Origin: Deltaproteobacteria bacterium | Lineage (GTDB): Bacteria > Myxococcota_A > Polyangia > Polyangiales > Houyiibacteriaceae | Assembly (NCBI GenBank): GCA_027295555.1 | Contig: JAPUKT010000266.1 | Coordinates: 1 to 8,951, forward strand | Reading direction: 5' to 3' | Length of the DNA stretch: 8,951 nt | Shown: piece after piece, positions 1 to 6,032 of the stretch | Layout: every line of letters starts with the position of its first letter | How positions within the stretch are numbered: the first letter of the stretch is position 1 | Notes under the pieces: model-generated | Told to the model about the DNA's origin: nothing | Databases searched by the model: none | The model's input: the letters and a program-made list of their open reading frames with translations, nothing else | Position numbers and translations under genes: made by a program

Positions 1-582
1 CAAGATGAGCGTGTGGATACGTAGCCCAAAGCGGGGGAGGTGGATGCGGACGAGCGAGTACCCGAGGCCGTGGACCTCCACCTCGAACTTCGCGACGAAG
101 CTGAGCTTTCCGAAGACGCCGTAATCTATGCCGTAAGCGCCCTTCAGCAGATGGCCCTGGATGTCGAGGTCGCCTTCATACCACGCGTTTCGGAAGCCAT
201 GCACCTGCACGAAGTGGCCGACGTCGACACTGTTCTCGCTGGTCTCCTGCGGATGGCTTTTGACTTTCATTCCGCGAATTCGGAAGCCTGTCCAACCCTC
301 GGTCGGCAATGCCGGGATATCCCACTCCGGCTCGACTCCGTCCGGGTGATACCAAGCGAAGATCAGTCCATTGTGCTCGCGAATAGGCCATGTGCGCAGG
401 CTGGCGGGCGTCGTGACTCGCAGTTCGCCCGACTTCGTCCGGTAGAAGCGGAGCTTCTGGCCAAAGTACCTTCGCGACATGTGCTGTCCGCGCCCGAGCT
501 CGCGCGACTCCGCGACCACGTACCAGCCCAACGGCAGGCCCGGGAACTGGAATCCGTTACGTGAGTCTTGTCCGAAACTCAT
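1..582 (-). CDS. Rieske-type oxygenase homologue (KshA/DAF-36-like) lacking the [2Fe-2S] ligand segment, 3' partial
   Basis: This frame is open from an ATG at 582 to the left edge (194 codons, no stop), so the C-terminus lies outside the window. Residues 14-56 (PGLPLGWYVVAES, YFGQKLRFYRTKSGEL) match the opening strands of KshA/DAF-36-type Rieske oxygenases. Residues 59-90 (PASLRTWPIREHNGLIFAWY, then EWDIP) match the segment that normally follows the Rieske domain. The 50 or so residues expected between them, with the CxH and CxxH cluster ligands, are absent, and the 194 residues contain no cysteine. The catalytic-domain iron motif is intact: SVDVGHFVQVH gives D120-x2-H123-x4-H128. Family members hydroxylate or desaturate steroids and aromatic rings using electrons from the Rieske cluster. 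This protein could not carry that cluster itself, so its activity is unknown. It could be a decaying gene, a repurposed subunit or an assembly artefact. The family call is firm; the function is not. Confidence 0.85.
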   Translation of the reverse strand, partial: MSFGQDSRNGFQFPGLPLGWYVVAESRELGRGQHMSRRYFGQKLRFYRTKSGELRVTTPASLRTWPIREHNGLIFAWYHPDGVEPEWDIPALPTEGWTGFRIRGMKVKSHPQETSENSVDVGHFVQVHGFRNAWYEGDLDIQGHLLKGAYGIDYGVFGKLSFVAKFEVEVHGLGYSLVRIHLPRFGLRIHTLIL

Positions 583-595
583 CCGTCTCGCCGAC

Positions 596-625
596 CTTAG
601 ACCGAACCGCGCCGGAGCGTTGCAA
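596..625 (-). promoter_or_regulatory. Possible sigma70-like promoter for the Rieske-like gene
   Basis: On the minus strand, TTGCAA (625-620) lies 18 bp before TCTAAG (601-596); each matches its consensus hexamer at four of six positions. Transcription would start only a few bases before the ATG at 582. Such matches are expected by chance, so this is weak. The rest of the 118-bp divergent gap before arfB shows nothing clear. Confidence 0.2.
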
Positions 626-700
626 AAGCAGGCGAACGGTAGCGCACCCACCCTGAGCGGTTTGCTGTTCGGGTCGAACGGTTGACGTTACTCTCGCGTC

Positions 701-1150
701 ATGACCTCCCGGGGAGACAGCAAGGACCTGATCGTCGATGGACGCGTGACGATCCCTGCGTCCAATCTGTCTTGGAGCGCCAGCCGGTCCTCGGGGCCGG
801 GCGGCCAGAACGTCAACAAGGTCGCCACCAAGGTCACCCTGCGGTTTGACCTTCGGAGGACCGAAGCCTTGAGTAGGGCTCAGAAGCGCCGGCTGCGAAA
901 GCTCGCTGGCCGACGCTTGGACGCGGAAGGCGGCGTGCTCGTCAGGGCGCAAGCCGAGCGATCCCAGCGACAAAATCTCAAGCGTGCCCGCGACGGGCTC
1001 CGACGTTTGATCCTGCAGGTGCTCCCTTCGCCCAAGCGCCGAGTGGCTACCAAGCCCACGCGCGCATCGAAACGGCGTCGTCTCGAAGACAAGCGCCGCA
1101 AAGGAGAGAAGAAACGGTCGCGTGCGAGGGTGAGTCGAGACGACGACTAA
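701..1150 (+). CDS. arfB: Peptidyl-tRNA hydrolase ArfB (YaeJ-type ribosome rescue factor)
   Basis: ArfB enters ribosomes stalled without a stop codon and hydrolyses the peptidyl-tRNA, freeing the nascent chain. The 149-residue protein has the expected layout. An RF1-like catalytic domain starts with IVDGRVTIP (11-19) and carries SSGPGGQNVNK, with the GGQ loop at 34-36. A very basic Lys/Arg-rich tail follows (about 105-149), which in the family lies in the empty mRNA entry channel. The PTRASKRRRLEDK stretch closely resembles the E. coli tail. There is no codon-recognition domain, which separates it from RF1/RF2. The ATG at 701 aligns well with the family N-terminus, although no Shine-Dalgarno sequence is visible before it. 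The gene is divergent from the Rieske-like gene, and its stop lies only 2 bp from the convergent acylphosphatase stop. Confidence 0.94.
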   Translation: MTSRGDSKDLIVDGRVTIPASNLSWSASRSSGPGGQNVNKVATKVTLRFDLRRTEALSRAQKRRLRKLAGRRLDAEGGVLVRAQAERSQRQNLKRARDGLRRLILQVLPSPKRRVATKPTRASKRRRLEDKRRKGEKKRSRARVSRDDD

Positions 1151-1152
1151 CG

Positions 1153-1431
1153 CTACGGCGTGATCCGAAAGTCGGTGTACTCGCCGGTATAGCTGCGCCA
1201 ACGCACGTTGACGTCATCTACGCGCGCCGTCGAAGGACCCTTCTGTGACCACGCGAGGAAGTCTTTCACGTCATCCTCTTCGCCCTCGGCGACGATCTCC
1301 ACGGAGCCGTCCGGGCGGTTCTTCACCCACCCACTCAGCCCGTGTTGGCGGGCCTCTCGTTGTGCGGTGGCGCGGAAGTACACGCCCTGCACTCGGCCAC
1401 GAACGACGAGGTGGATTCGCTTCTGACCCAT
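1153..1431 (-). CDS. acyP: Acylphosphatase
   Basis: Small cytosolic enzyme (92 aa, normal for the family) that hydrolyses carboxyl-phosphate bonds such as those in acetyl phosphate or 1,3-bisphosphoglycerate. Both signature blocks are present: GRVQGVYFRATAQREA (12-27), with the phosphate-binding arginine at 20, and GWVKNRPDGSVEIVAEG (34-50), with the catalytic asparagine at 38. The ATG at 1431 gives the standard N-terminus MGQKRIHLVVRGRVQG. It is the last gene of a minus-strand unit, 19 bp after the DUF1145 stop, so co-transcription is likely. The TAG stop is 2 bp from the opposing arfB stop, leaving no room for a terminator between them; transcription from each side must run into the other gene. 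Confidence 0.95.
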   Translation of the reverse strand: MGQKRIHLVVRGRVQGVYFRATAQREARQHGLSGWVKNRPDGSVEIVAEGEEDDVKDFLAWSQKGPSTARVDDVNVRWRSYTGEYTDFRITP

Positions 1432-1450
1432 GCCCTAGTTATTGCCCATA

Positions 1451-1711
1451 TCAGTTGTAGCGCACGCCCATGACGTGGAAGTAGCCGAAAAGCAGAAGCC
1501 GCCAGGCGTGGTTCCCCACCGACCCGCCGCTTTCCGCTGCAAGGCCCTTGGCGAACGCGAAGGCTTCCGCGATGTGGACGGCGAGCAGACCAAAGAGAGC
1601 CATGCGGCCTATATCGGGCACCGGCACCATCGTGGGGGTCAGAAAGGACGAGAGCCCCCATGCCCAGCCGGCAAGAGTGATGACTTTTCCGAGTGCGACT
1701 ACGAGTTTCAT
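1451..1711 (-). CDS. DUF1145 family small membrane protein
   Basis: An 86-residue hydrophobic protein resembling the DUF1145 family (E. coli YhhL type), whose function is not established. Two hydrophobic segments are likely to cross the membrane, about residues 4-24 and 34-54. They are followed by a Gly/Ser-rich stretch and the C-terminal block WRLLLFGYFHVMGVRY (70-85), which is what led me to the family. The frame extends further upstream, but that part overlaps the end of the phosphatase gene and looks unlike a protein start. I chose the ATG at 1711, which gives MKLVVALGKVITLAGW and leaves a 13-bp gap after the phosphatase stop. No clear ribosome-binding site precedes it, so translation may be coupled to the upstream gene. 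Family assignment is by eye. Confidence 0.75.
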   Translation of the reverse strand: MKLVVALGKVITLAGWAWGLSSFLTPTMVPVPDIGRMALFGLLAVHIAEAFAFAKGLAAESGGSVGNHAWRLLLFGYFHVMGVRYN

Positions 1712-1724
1712 GCGCGGAGCATAC

Positions 1725-3368
1725 TCAATCGTGTAGCTGCATGACACCTGGAAGCGGGCTCTGGGGCGCGAGGGTGGGTGGAAGAATGTCGAGGAGGACC
1801 GCAAGGGTTGTCGCGACCTGCAGCACGCTATGGACTTTCTTGCTGGTTCGGCGCTCGATCCCAGCGCCCCACATCAAGACGGGCACCTGTCGGTCGTACG
1901 GCCATGGCGTGCCGTGATTGGTGCCACCCTTTTCCGACAGCGCATCGAACCAGCCTTCGCTGGTGACCAAGTAGAGGTCGCCCGGCGGATCGTTCGGCAG
2001 CGATGCGCCCACGAGTCGTTCGATGTCGCGGTTGCTCGCCCGGAGCTTTGCGCCCGCGTGTGCGCCATAGACCGCCTGGACGCCCTCGAGCTTCGGCATC
2101 GCTTTGATGAGAGCCTTGTCGAGATCCTTGCGCCGCCGTTTACCTGCCTCGGTGTAGGTGATGAAGGGCGGAACGTAGGCAGCGATCCAATCGCCTTCAC
2201 CAAGCGCCTCATCGGCGGCGCGTTCCGCGTGAGCCGTCACTTCGGTATGTGCGATCCGTCCCGCGTTGCCGCCATCGGCTCGCACCCGCTCGGGCATGGC
2301 GGCAATGCCGTGGTCTGCTGTGAGCACGAATGCCACCGGCCCGCGCGCCTCCAAAATCGTGACCAAACGCCCCAAAGCCCGGTCGGTTCGAAGCAGATTG
2401 TCGGCGTATTCCCAGGATCGTGGCCCCCAAATGTGCCCGACGATGTCAATTCCAGAAATCCCAAGCATGAGAAAATCGGGCACCTCGTCCATGCCCATGT
2501 CTTCGGCCTTGACGGCCGCGAAAGCCGCCGCGATCAGGTACTCGGTCGACTCGGGTGTGCACGAAAACGCGGACCATGGATCGGGTGCCGCCTTCGGGTC
2601 GTGGGGAAAGCTCGGGTCGATTTCACCGAGCCACGTATCGGGGCCAAAGTTGGCTCGGAGCCAATCGGGGTTTTCGGGTTCCCAAACCTGGAGGAGTGGC
2701 TCGACCGGGTTGGCTTTGACGAACTCGGCCAACCAATCGGGGAGTCTGCCGTTTGGTGCATAGAACGTCGACGTAGTCATGCTGCGTGCTTTCGAGTCGT
2801 AGAAGACCGCGACATTCGATTTTTGGCCTACCGGAAAAACCGCGGAACGACCCTTCATCGAGATGCCCACGATCCGCGCTTTCCCACCGCTATGTTGATA
2901 AAGCGCATCGGCGACGGTCGGTACCTGGAGCATGGCCGGGCTGACGAACCGTTCCGCGTTTCCAATCACGGCATGCTTGCGGTCGTCGACTGTCTCGCGC
3001 GGTCCGTGTTCGGGGTCGAAGATCTGGTTGGCGACGATACCATGCACCGCAGGCGGAACACCCGTGGTGAGCGAGGCGTGGCCTGGTGCCGTCTGGGTCG
3101 CGGCGAAGGGGAAGGCGGCCTGGTGGTATGCGCCAGATTCGTGGGCGCGCCGGAGCACACTATCGGAAGGAAGGATCGGCAGATACGCGTCCAACACCCA
3201 CGTGGCCAGTTGGTCCATCACGATCAGCACGACGAGCTTCGGTGCCACCTCGGCCTTTCCGGGGGGCTCCACCGGTCGAACAGTGGGCTCTGCCTGTCGT
3301 GTCTTGTGGGAGCATCCAGAAAAGCTGATCGAAGCTGCCATCAGCAGCGCGATGAAGATCCTAGGCAT
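1725..3368 (-). CDS. PafA-type alkaline phosphatase, predicted lipoprotein
   Basis: Secreted metallo-phosphatase of the alkaline phosphatase superfamily, likely a phosphate-monoester hydrolase acting outside the inner membrane. From the ATG at 3368 it is 547 aa, about the length of PafA. A lipoprotein signal peptide ends in a SFSG-C lipobox with Cys19. Expected active-site residues are visible: Asp52 (VVLIVMDQL), nucleophile Thr93 (TQTAPGHAS), Asn114 (HGIVANQ), Lys172-x-Arg174 (SMKGRSAVFPVG), Asp308 and His312 (GIDIVGH), Asp352-His353 (TADHG) and His485 (GTNHGTPW). The Asn plus Lys-x-Arg set is the phosphate-binding signature of PafA and argues against a nucleotide pyrophosphatase. An in-frame ATG at 3392 would add eight residues; I prefer 3368 because AGGG lies 9 bp before it. 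It is the first gene of a unit with DUF1145 and acyP. Confidence 0.9.
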   Translation of the reverse strand: MPRIFIALLMAASISFSGCSHKTRQAEPTVRPVEPPGKAEVAPKLVVLIVMDQLATWVLDAYLPILPSDSVLRRAHESGAYHQAAFPFAATQTAPGHASLTTGVPPAVHGIVANQIFDPEHGPRETVDDRKHAVIGNAERFVSPAMLQVPTVADALYQHSGGKARIVGISMKGRSAVFPVGQKSNVAVFYDSKARSMTTSTFYAPNGRLPDWLAEFVKANPVEPLLQVWEPENPDWLRANFGPDTWLGEIDPSFPHDPKAAPDPWSAFSCTPESTEYLIAAAFAAVKAEDMGMDEVPDFLMLGISGIDIVGHIWGPRSWEYADNLLRTDRALGRLVTILEARGPVAFVLTADHGIAAMPERVRADGGNAGRIAHTEVTAHAERAADEALGEGDWIAAYVPPFITYTEAGKRRRKDLDKALIKAMPKLEGVQAVYGAHAGAKLRASNRDIERLVGASLPNDPPGDLYLVTSEGWFDALSEKGGTNHGTPWPYDRQVPVLMWGAGIERRTSKKVHSVLQVATTLAVLLDILPPTLAPQSPLPGVMQLHD

Positions 3369-3451
3369 GAATCGAAACCCTAACGCATTCATCGTCCCCG
3401 GTCTGGGCGACGCGGGCGGCTGGCAGCTCGGGGAGTCCTGACCTGACCTGG

Positions 3452-3472
3452 TTGCGATTGTTGCGGTCGCAA
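3452..3472. promoter_or_regulatory. TTGCG/CGCAA inverted repeat, possible operator
   Basis: TTGCGA (3452-3457) and TCGCAA (3467-3472) form a perfect 6-bp inverted repeat with a 9-bp spacer. Inside it, 3461-3472 is itself a near-palindrome (TTGCG, GT, CGCAA), so there are three TTGCG-type half-sites in 21 bp. It sits about 85 bp upstream of the phosphatase start and 150 bp upstream of rpmE. It could be a regulator site or a 5'-leader hairpin; no regulator can be named. Confidence 0.3.
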
Positions 3473-3557
3473 GGGAATGCAATGAGCCAATAACTCGTTG
3501 ATATTAATGGTGAATTGATGGAACGCGGTTGCGCTTTGTACGCCGCGGCCCGATGAT

Positions 3558-3586
3558 TTGCCTGGGCTTGCCTCCTAGGCTACATA
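3558..3586 (+). promoter_or_regulatory. rpmE: Candidate promoter for rpmE
   Basis: TTGCCT (3558-3563) and TACATA (3581-3586) are separated by exactly 17 bp, the preferred sigma70 spacing, and lie about 35 bp before the rpmE start. The -35 match is four of six and the -10 match three of six. The rest of the 251-bp gap holds an AT-rich stretch (about 3487-3522) and the inverted repeat, but no gene that I can support. Confidence 0.4.
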
Positions 3587-3619
3587 CGGCGGCCTCGCTC
3601 ACCGGGGGAGCACAAGAGC

Positions 3620-3868
3620 ATGAAACCGGACATCCATCCTGAATACAACGTGATCACCGTGCATTGCGCCTGTGGGAACTCGTTTGAGACCCGTTCGACG
3701 AAGCCCATCGAACAGGTGGATATCTGCTCGGCTTGCCACCCCTTCTACACCGGCAAGCAGAAGCTGGTCGACACCGAGGGCCGAATCGAGCGTTTCCGCA
3801 GGAAGTACGCGAAGTCTGGTGAGGGCAAGAAGGCCGAGGCTGCGTCAGAAGCCTCCGCCGACAACTAG
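3620..3868 (+). CDS. rpmE: 50S ribosomal protein L31 (zinc-binding type)
   Basis: Component of the large ribosomal subunit that forms an intersubunit bridge near the central protuberance. The 82-residue protein starts MKPDIHPEYN, typical of L31. It carries the four-cysteine zinc site of the C+ form: Cys16 and Cys18 (VHCACGN) with Cys36 and Cys39 (DICSACHPFYTGKQK). The family block ends around residue 66 and is followed by a polar tail rich in Lys, Glu and Ala (about 67-82), a common variable extension. The start is well supported: a purine-rich GGGGGAG at 3604-3610 lies 9 bp before the ATG, the clearest ribosome-binding site in the window. A zinc-free paralogue under Zur control exists in many bacteria; none is visible here. 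It leads the rpmE, DUF1385, prfA unit. Confidence 0.97.
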   Translation: MKPDIHPEYNVITVHCACGNSFETRSTKPIEQVDICSACHPFYTGKQKLVDTEGRIERFRRKYAKSGEGKKAEAASEASADN

Positions 3869-3904
3869 GCGGCCGTGCCCCGCAAGGGCGCTATATTAGC
3901 CACC

Positions 3905-4918
3905 ATGGCCCAGCAGTATATCGGTGGACAGGCAGTCATCGAGGGCGTGATGATGCGGGCTCCGGCGTGTTTGACGGTCGCGGTGCGGCGGCCCGACGGA
4001 ACGATCGCGCTCCGCGAAGGGCCTTATCGTTCTCGGTGGTCGAAGAAGCTTTGGAAGCTTCCCGGGTTTCGGGGGATTGCGATGCTGGTCGAGTCGATGA
4101 CGATGGGCTTTTCTGCGCTTCAGTTCTCTGCCGAGCAGCAGATGACCGAAGAGGAGCTCGCCAAAGAAGGTGACTCGGGCAAGATGGCCGTGTTCATTTC
4201 GACATTGCTCGCCCTCGGCCTCTTCATTGCGCTTCCCCAGTTCTTGGCGAGCTGGACCGCGAAGGGTGCGGGTTGGGACATCGGCCTTACCGACACGGGG
4301 TTTCACGTCCTGATCGGTAGCTTCAAGCTCTTGATATTCGTCGGCTATCTTTTTGCGATCAGCCGGATCCCCGAAGTGGGGCGGCTCTTTCAGTATCACG
4401 GCGCCGAGCACAAGACGATCCACGCATACGAGAAGAAGCTACCGCTCACGGTCGAGAATGTTCAGGTGCAGAGCACGCTTCACCCGCGATGTGGCACGAC
4501 TTTCCTGGTCGTCGTGATCGTGGTGTCGATTATCCTCGGTTCGCTTGCGGCTCCGCTCTTGATGCCGAACGTCGAGGGCTGGCTCGGTCAGGTGGCTCTT
4601 CTCGCCATACGCATTGGGCTCCTTCCGATCATCGCTGCGCTCGCCTACGAGCTTCAGCGCTTGAGCGTCCGTTTTTGTACGACGGGGTGGAAGCGCGCCT
4701 TTTTGTACCCGGGCTTCTTGTTTCAGAAGATCACCACCCGCGAGCCCGACGACGACCAAGTCGAAATCGCGATCGCCGCGATGGAGGCTGCCGCGTGGCG
4801 AGATCGCATCCAAGACTCTTCGCCGACCGGGGATGACCCGATTGTTTTTGCAAGTTTTGAGCGCTTTAGGGAAGTATTGACCGGGGACGGCTCCCTCGGT
4901 GCCTCCCGCCCGGCCTAA
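3905..4918 (+). CDS. DUF1385 family membrane protein (YqhQ-like)
   Basis: A 337-residue integral membrane protein of the DUF1385 family, for which I know no firmly established biochemical role. Family hallmarks appear in order: GGQAVIEGVMMRAP (7-20), QYHGAEHKTIHAYE (163-176), HPRCGTT (193-199), a CTTGWKRAFLYPGF block from Cys258, and QKITTREPDDDQVEIAIAAM just after it. Four hydrophobic segments look membrane-spanning: about 94-116, 133-153, 200-220 and 229-250. The conserved His, Glu and Cys residues hint at a metal site, but that is inference. I chose the ATG at 3905 because the family normally begins just before GGQAVIEG; a GTG at 3875 would add ten unconserved residues. Neither start has a good ribosome-binding site. 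It follows rpmE by 36 bp and precedes prfA by 3 bp. The last 30 or so residues are variable. Confidence 0.92.
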   Translation: MAQQYIGGQAVIEGVMMRAPACLTVAVRRPDGTIALREGPYRSRWSKKLWKLPGFRGIAMLVESMTMGFSALQFSAEQQMTEEELAKEGDSGKMAVFISTLLALGLFIALPQFLASWTAKGAGWDIGLTDTGFHVLIGSFKLLIFVGYLFAISRIPEVGRLFQYHGAEHKTIHAYEKKLPLTVENVQVQSTLHPRCGTTFLVVVIVVSIILGSLAAPLLMPNVEGWLGQVALLAIRIGLLPIIAALAYELQRLSVRFCTTGWKRAFLYPGFLFQKITTREPDDDQVEIAIAAMEAAAWRDRIQDSSPTGDDPIVFASFERFREVLTGDGSLGASRPA

Positions 4919-4921
4919 ACA

Positions 4922-5995
4922 ATGCTTCCCAAAGACAAGCTCGAGTCGCTGACGGCTCGCTATCGCGAGATCGAGGAGCTGCTTTGCCAGCCGAATGTCG
5001 TGTCCGATACGAAGAGGTACACGCAGCTCACCAAAGAGCGCGCCGACCTCCAGGAGGTCGTCGAGGCGTGGACCCGCTACTGCCAGGTCGTCGAGGACAT
5101 CGCCGGACACAAGGAAGCGCTCTCCGATCCCGATCTCCGAGAGCTTGCCGAGGAGGAGATCCCGGGCCTCGAAACGGAACGGAAGGCGCTCGAGACGGGC
5201 ATCAACGTGTTGCTCCTTCCCGAGGACCATAACGACGAGCGCAATACGATCCTCGAGATTCGCAGCGGCACTGGAGGAGAAGAGGCAGCGCTCTTCGCAG
5301 CGGATCTATTTCGCATGTACTCGCGATATGCGGAGACGCAGGGCTGGAAGGTAGAGGTGTCGTCGCTGAGCGAGGCGTCTGCGGGAGGCATCAAGGAAGT
5401 CATCGCAGAGATCTCGGGCGACAACGTTTATTCGAAGCTCCGGTTCGAGGGTGGGGTCCACCGCGTCCAGCGGATCCCGACGACCGAATCGCAGGGTCGC
5501 ATTCATACATCGACCGCCACCGTGGCGGACATGCCTGAGGTCGACGACATCGACGAAGTCAAGATCGATCCGAACGATCTCGAGATCTCCACGACCGCGG
5601 CCGGCGGACCTGGGGGGCAGCACGTCAACCGAACGATGTCTGCCGTGCAGATCAAGCACCTCCCGACCGGCATCATGGTGCGCTCGGAGCAGCAGCGTTC
5701 GCAGCATCAAAACAAGGCCAAGGCGATGCAGATCCTCTCGGCGAAGCTCCTCGACCTCGAACGCGAGGCGCAGGCGAGTGCGATCAGCTCGGAGCGTCGA
5801 AGCATGGTGGGGACGGGCGAACGTTCCGAGAAGATCCGTACATACAACTTCCCGCAGAACCGCGTCACCGACCACCGTATCCAGCTGACCCTACACAACC
5901 TCGATCGGATGATGGAAGGCAATGTTGAAGAAATGCTGACGGCGCTGAGAAGCCACCACCAGGCGGAGCTGATGAAGCAGCAGGCGAAAAGCTGA
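4922..5995 (+). CDS. prfA: Peptide chain release factor 1
   Basis: RF1 recognises UAA and UAG in the ribosomal A site and triggers hydrolysis of the finished peptidyl-tRNA. The 357-residue length fits the family. A helical N-terminal domain (about 1-105) is followed by the conserved RSGTGGEEAALFA (114-126). The stop-codon reading PxT tripeptide is PTT at 186-188, within HRVQRIPTTESQGRIHTS. The catalytic GGQ is at 231-233, and QNKAKAM and TYNFPQNRVTDHRI close the protein. The Pro-x-Thr motif and NFPQxRVTDHR wording mark it as RF1 rather than RF2, and no programmed frameshift site is present. The residues before GGQ (TTAAGGP) differ from the usual pattern with an Arg and Ser. The start lies 3 bp after the DUF1385 stop without an obvious ribosome-binding site, suggesting translational coupling. 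No prmC gene follows; the next gene is convergent. Confidence 0.97.
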   Translation: MLPKDKLESLTARYREIEELLCQPNVVSDTKRYTQLTKERADLQEVVEAWTRYCQVVEDIAGHKEALSDPDLRELAEEEIPGLETERKALETGINVLLLPEDHNDERNTILEIRSGTGGEEAALFAADLFRMYSRYAETQGWKVEVSSLSEASAGGIKEVIAEISGDNVYSKLRFEGGVHRVQRIPTTESQGRIHTSTATVADMPEVDDIDEVKIDPNDLEISTTAAGGPGGQHVNRTMSAVQIKHLPTGIMVRSEQQRSQHQNKAKAMQILSAKLLDLEREAQASAISSERRSMVGTGERSEKIRTYNFPQNRVTDHRIQLTLHNLDRMMEGNVEEMLTALRSHHQAELMKQQAKS

Positions 5996-6008
5996 GCGGT
6001 GGCGCTGG

Positions 6009-6032
6009 CCCTGACGCTGACGCTGTTCAGGG
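6009..6032. terminator. Short hairpin between convergent prfA and FAD oxidase genes
   Basis: CCCTGA (6009-6014) and TCAGGG (6027-6032) form a perfect 6-bp stem with a 12-base loop containing two copies of CGCTG. Read on the plus strand, two outer G-U pairs could lengthen it. It spans most of the 31-bp gap between the two stop codons and overlaps the oxidase stop. There is no T-run on either side, so intrinsic termination is doubtful. Confidence 0.25.

Noticed and set aside
40..564. A 174-codon plus-strand open frame at the left edge
   Set aside because: The minus strand of the same DNA reads as a clear Rieske oxygenase homologue; the plus frame is compositionally odd and resembles nothing.
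682..710. TTGACG resembling a -35 box before arfB
   Set aside because: It is too close to the ATG at 701; a -10 box at the right spacing would fall inside the coding sequence, and none is seen there.
557..1201. A 214-codon minus-strand open frame
   Set aside because: It is antisense to arfB, whose GGQ domain and basic tail are unmistakable.
1830..3383. A 517-codon open frame on the plus strand opposite the phosphatase
   Set aside because: It lies wholly antisense to a gene with all PafA active-site residues, shows no family resemblance, and long antisense frames are expected at this GC content.
3877..3889. GCCC/GGGC mini-hairpin after rpmE
   Set aside because: A four-base stem without a T-run is too weak to call a terminator, and it sits immediately before the next gene of the same unit.
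4439..5230. A 263-codon minus-strand open frame across the DUF1385-prfA junction
   Set aside because: It is antisense to two recognised genes and has no recognisable domain.
6001..6024. Tandem CGCTG/ACGCTG repeats after prfA
   Set aside because: Only two to three short imperfect copies in GC-rich DNA, consistent with chance; counted only as the loop of the hairpin.
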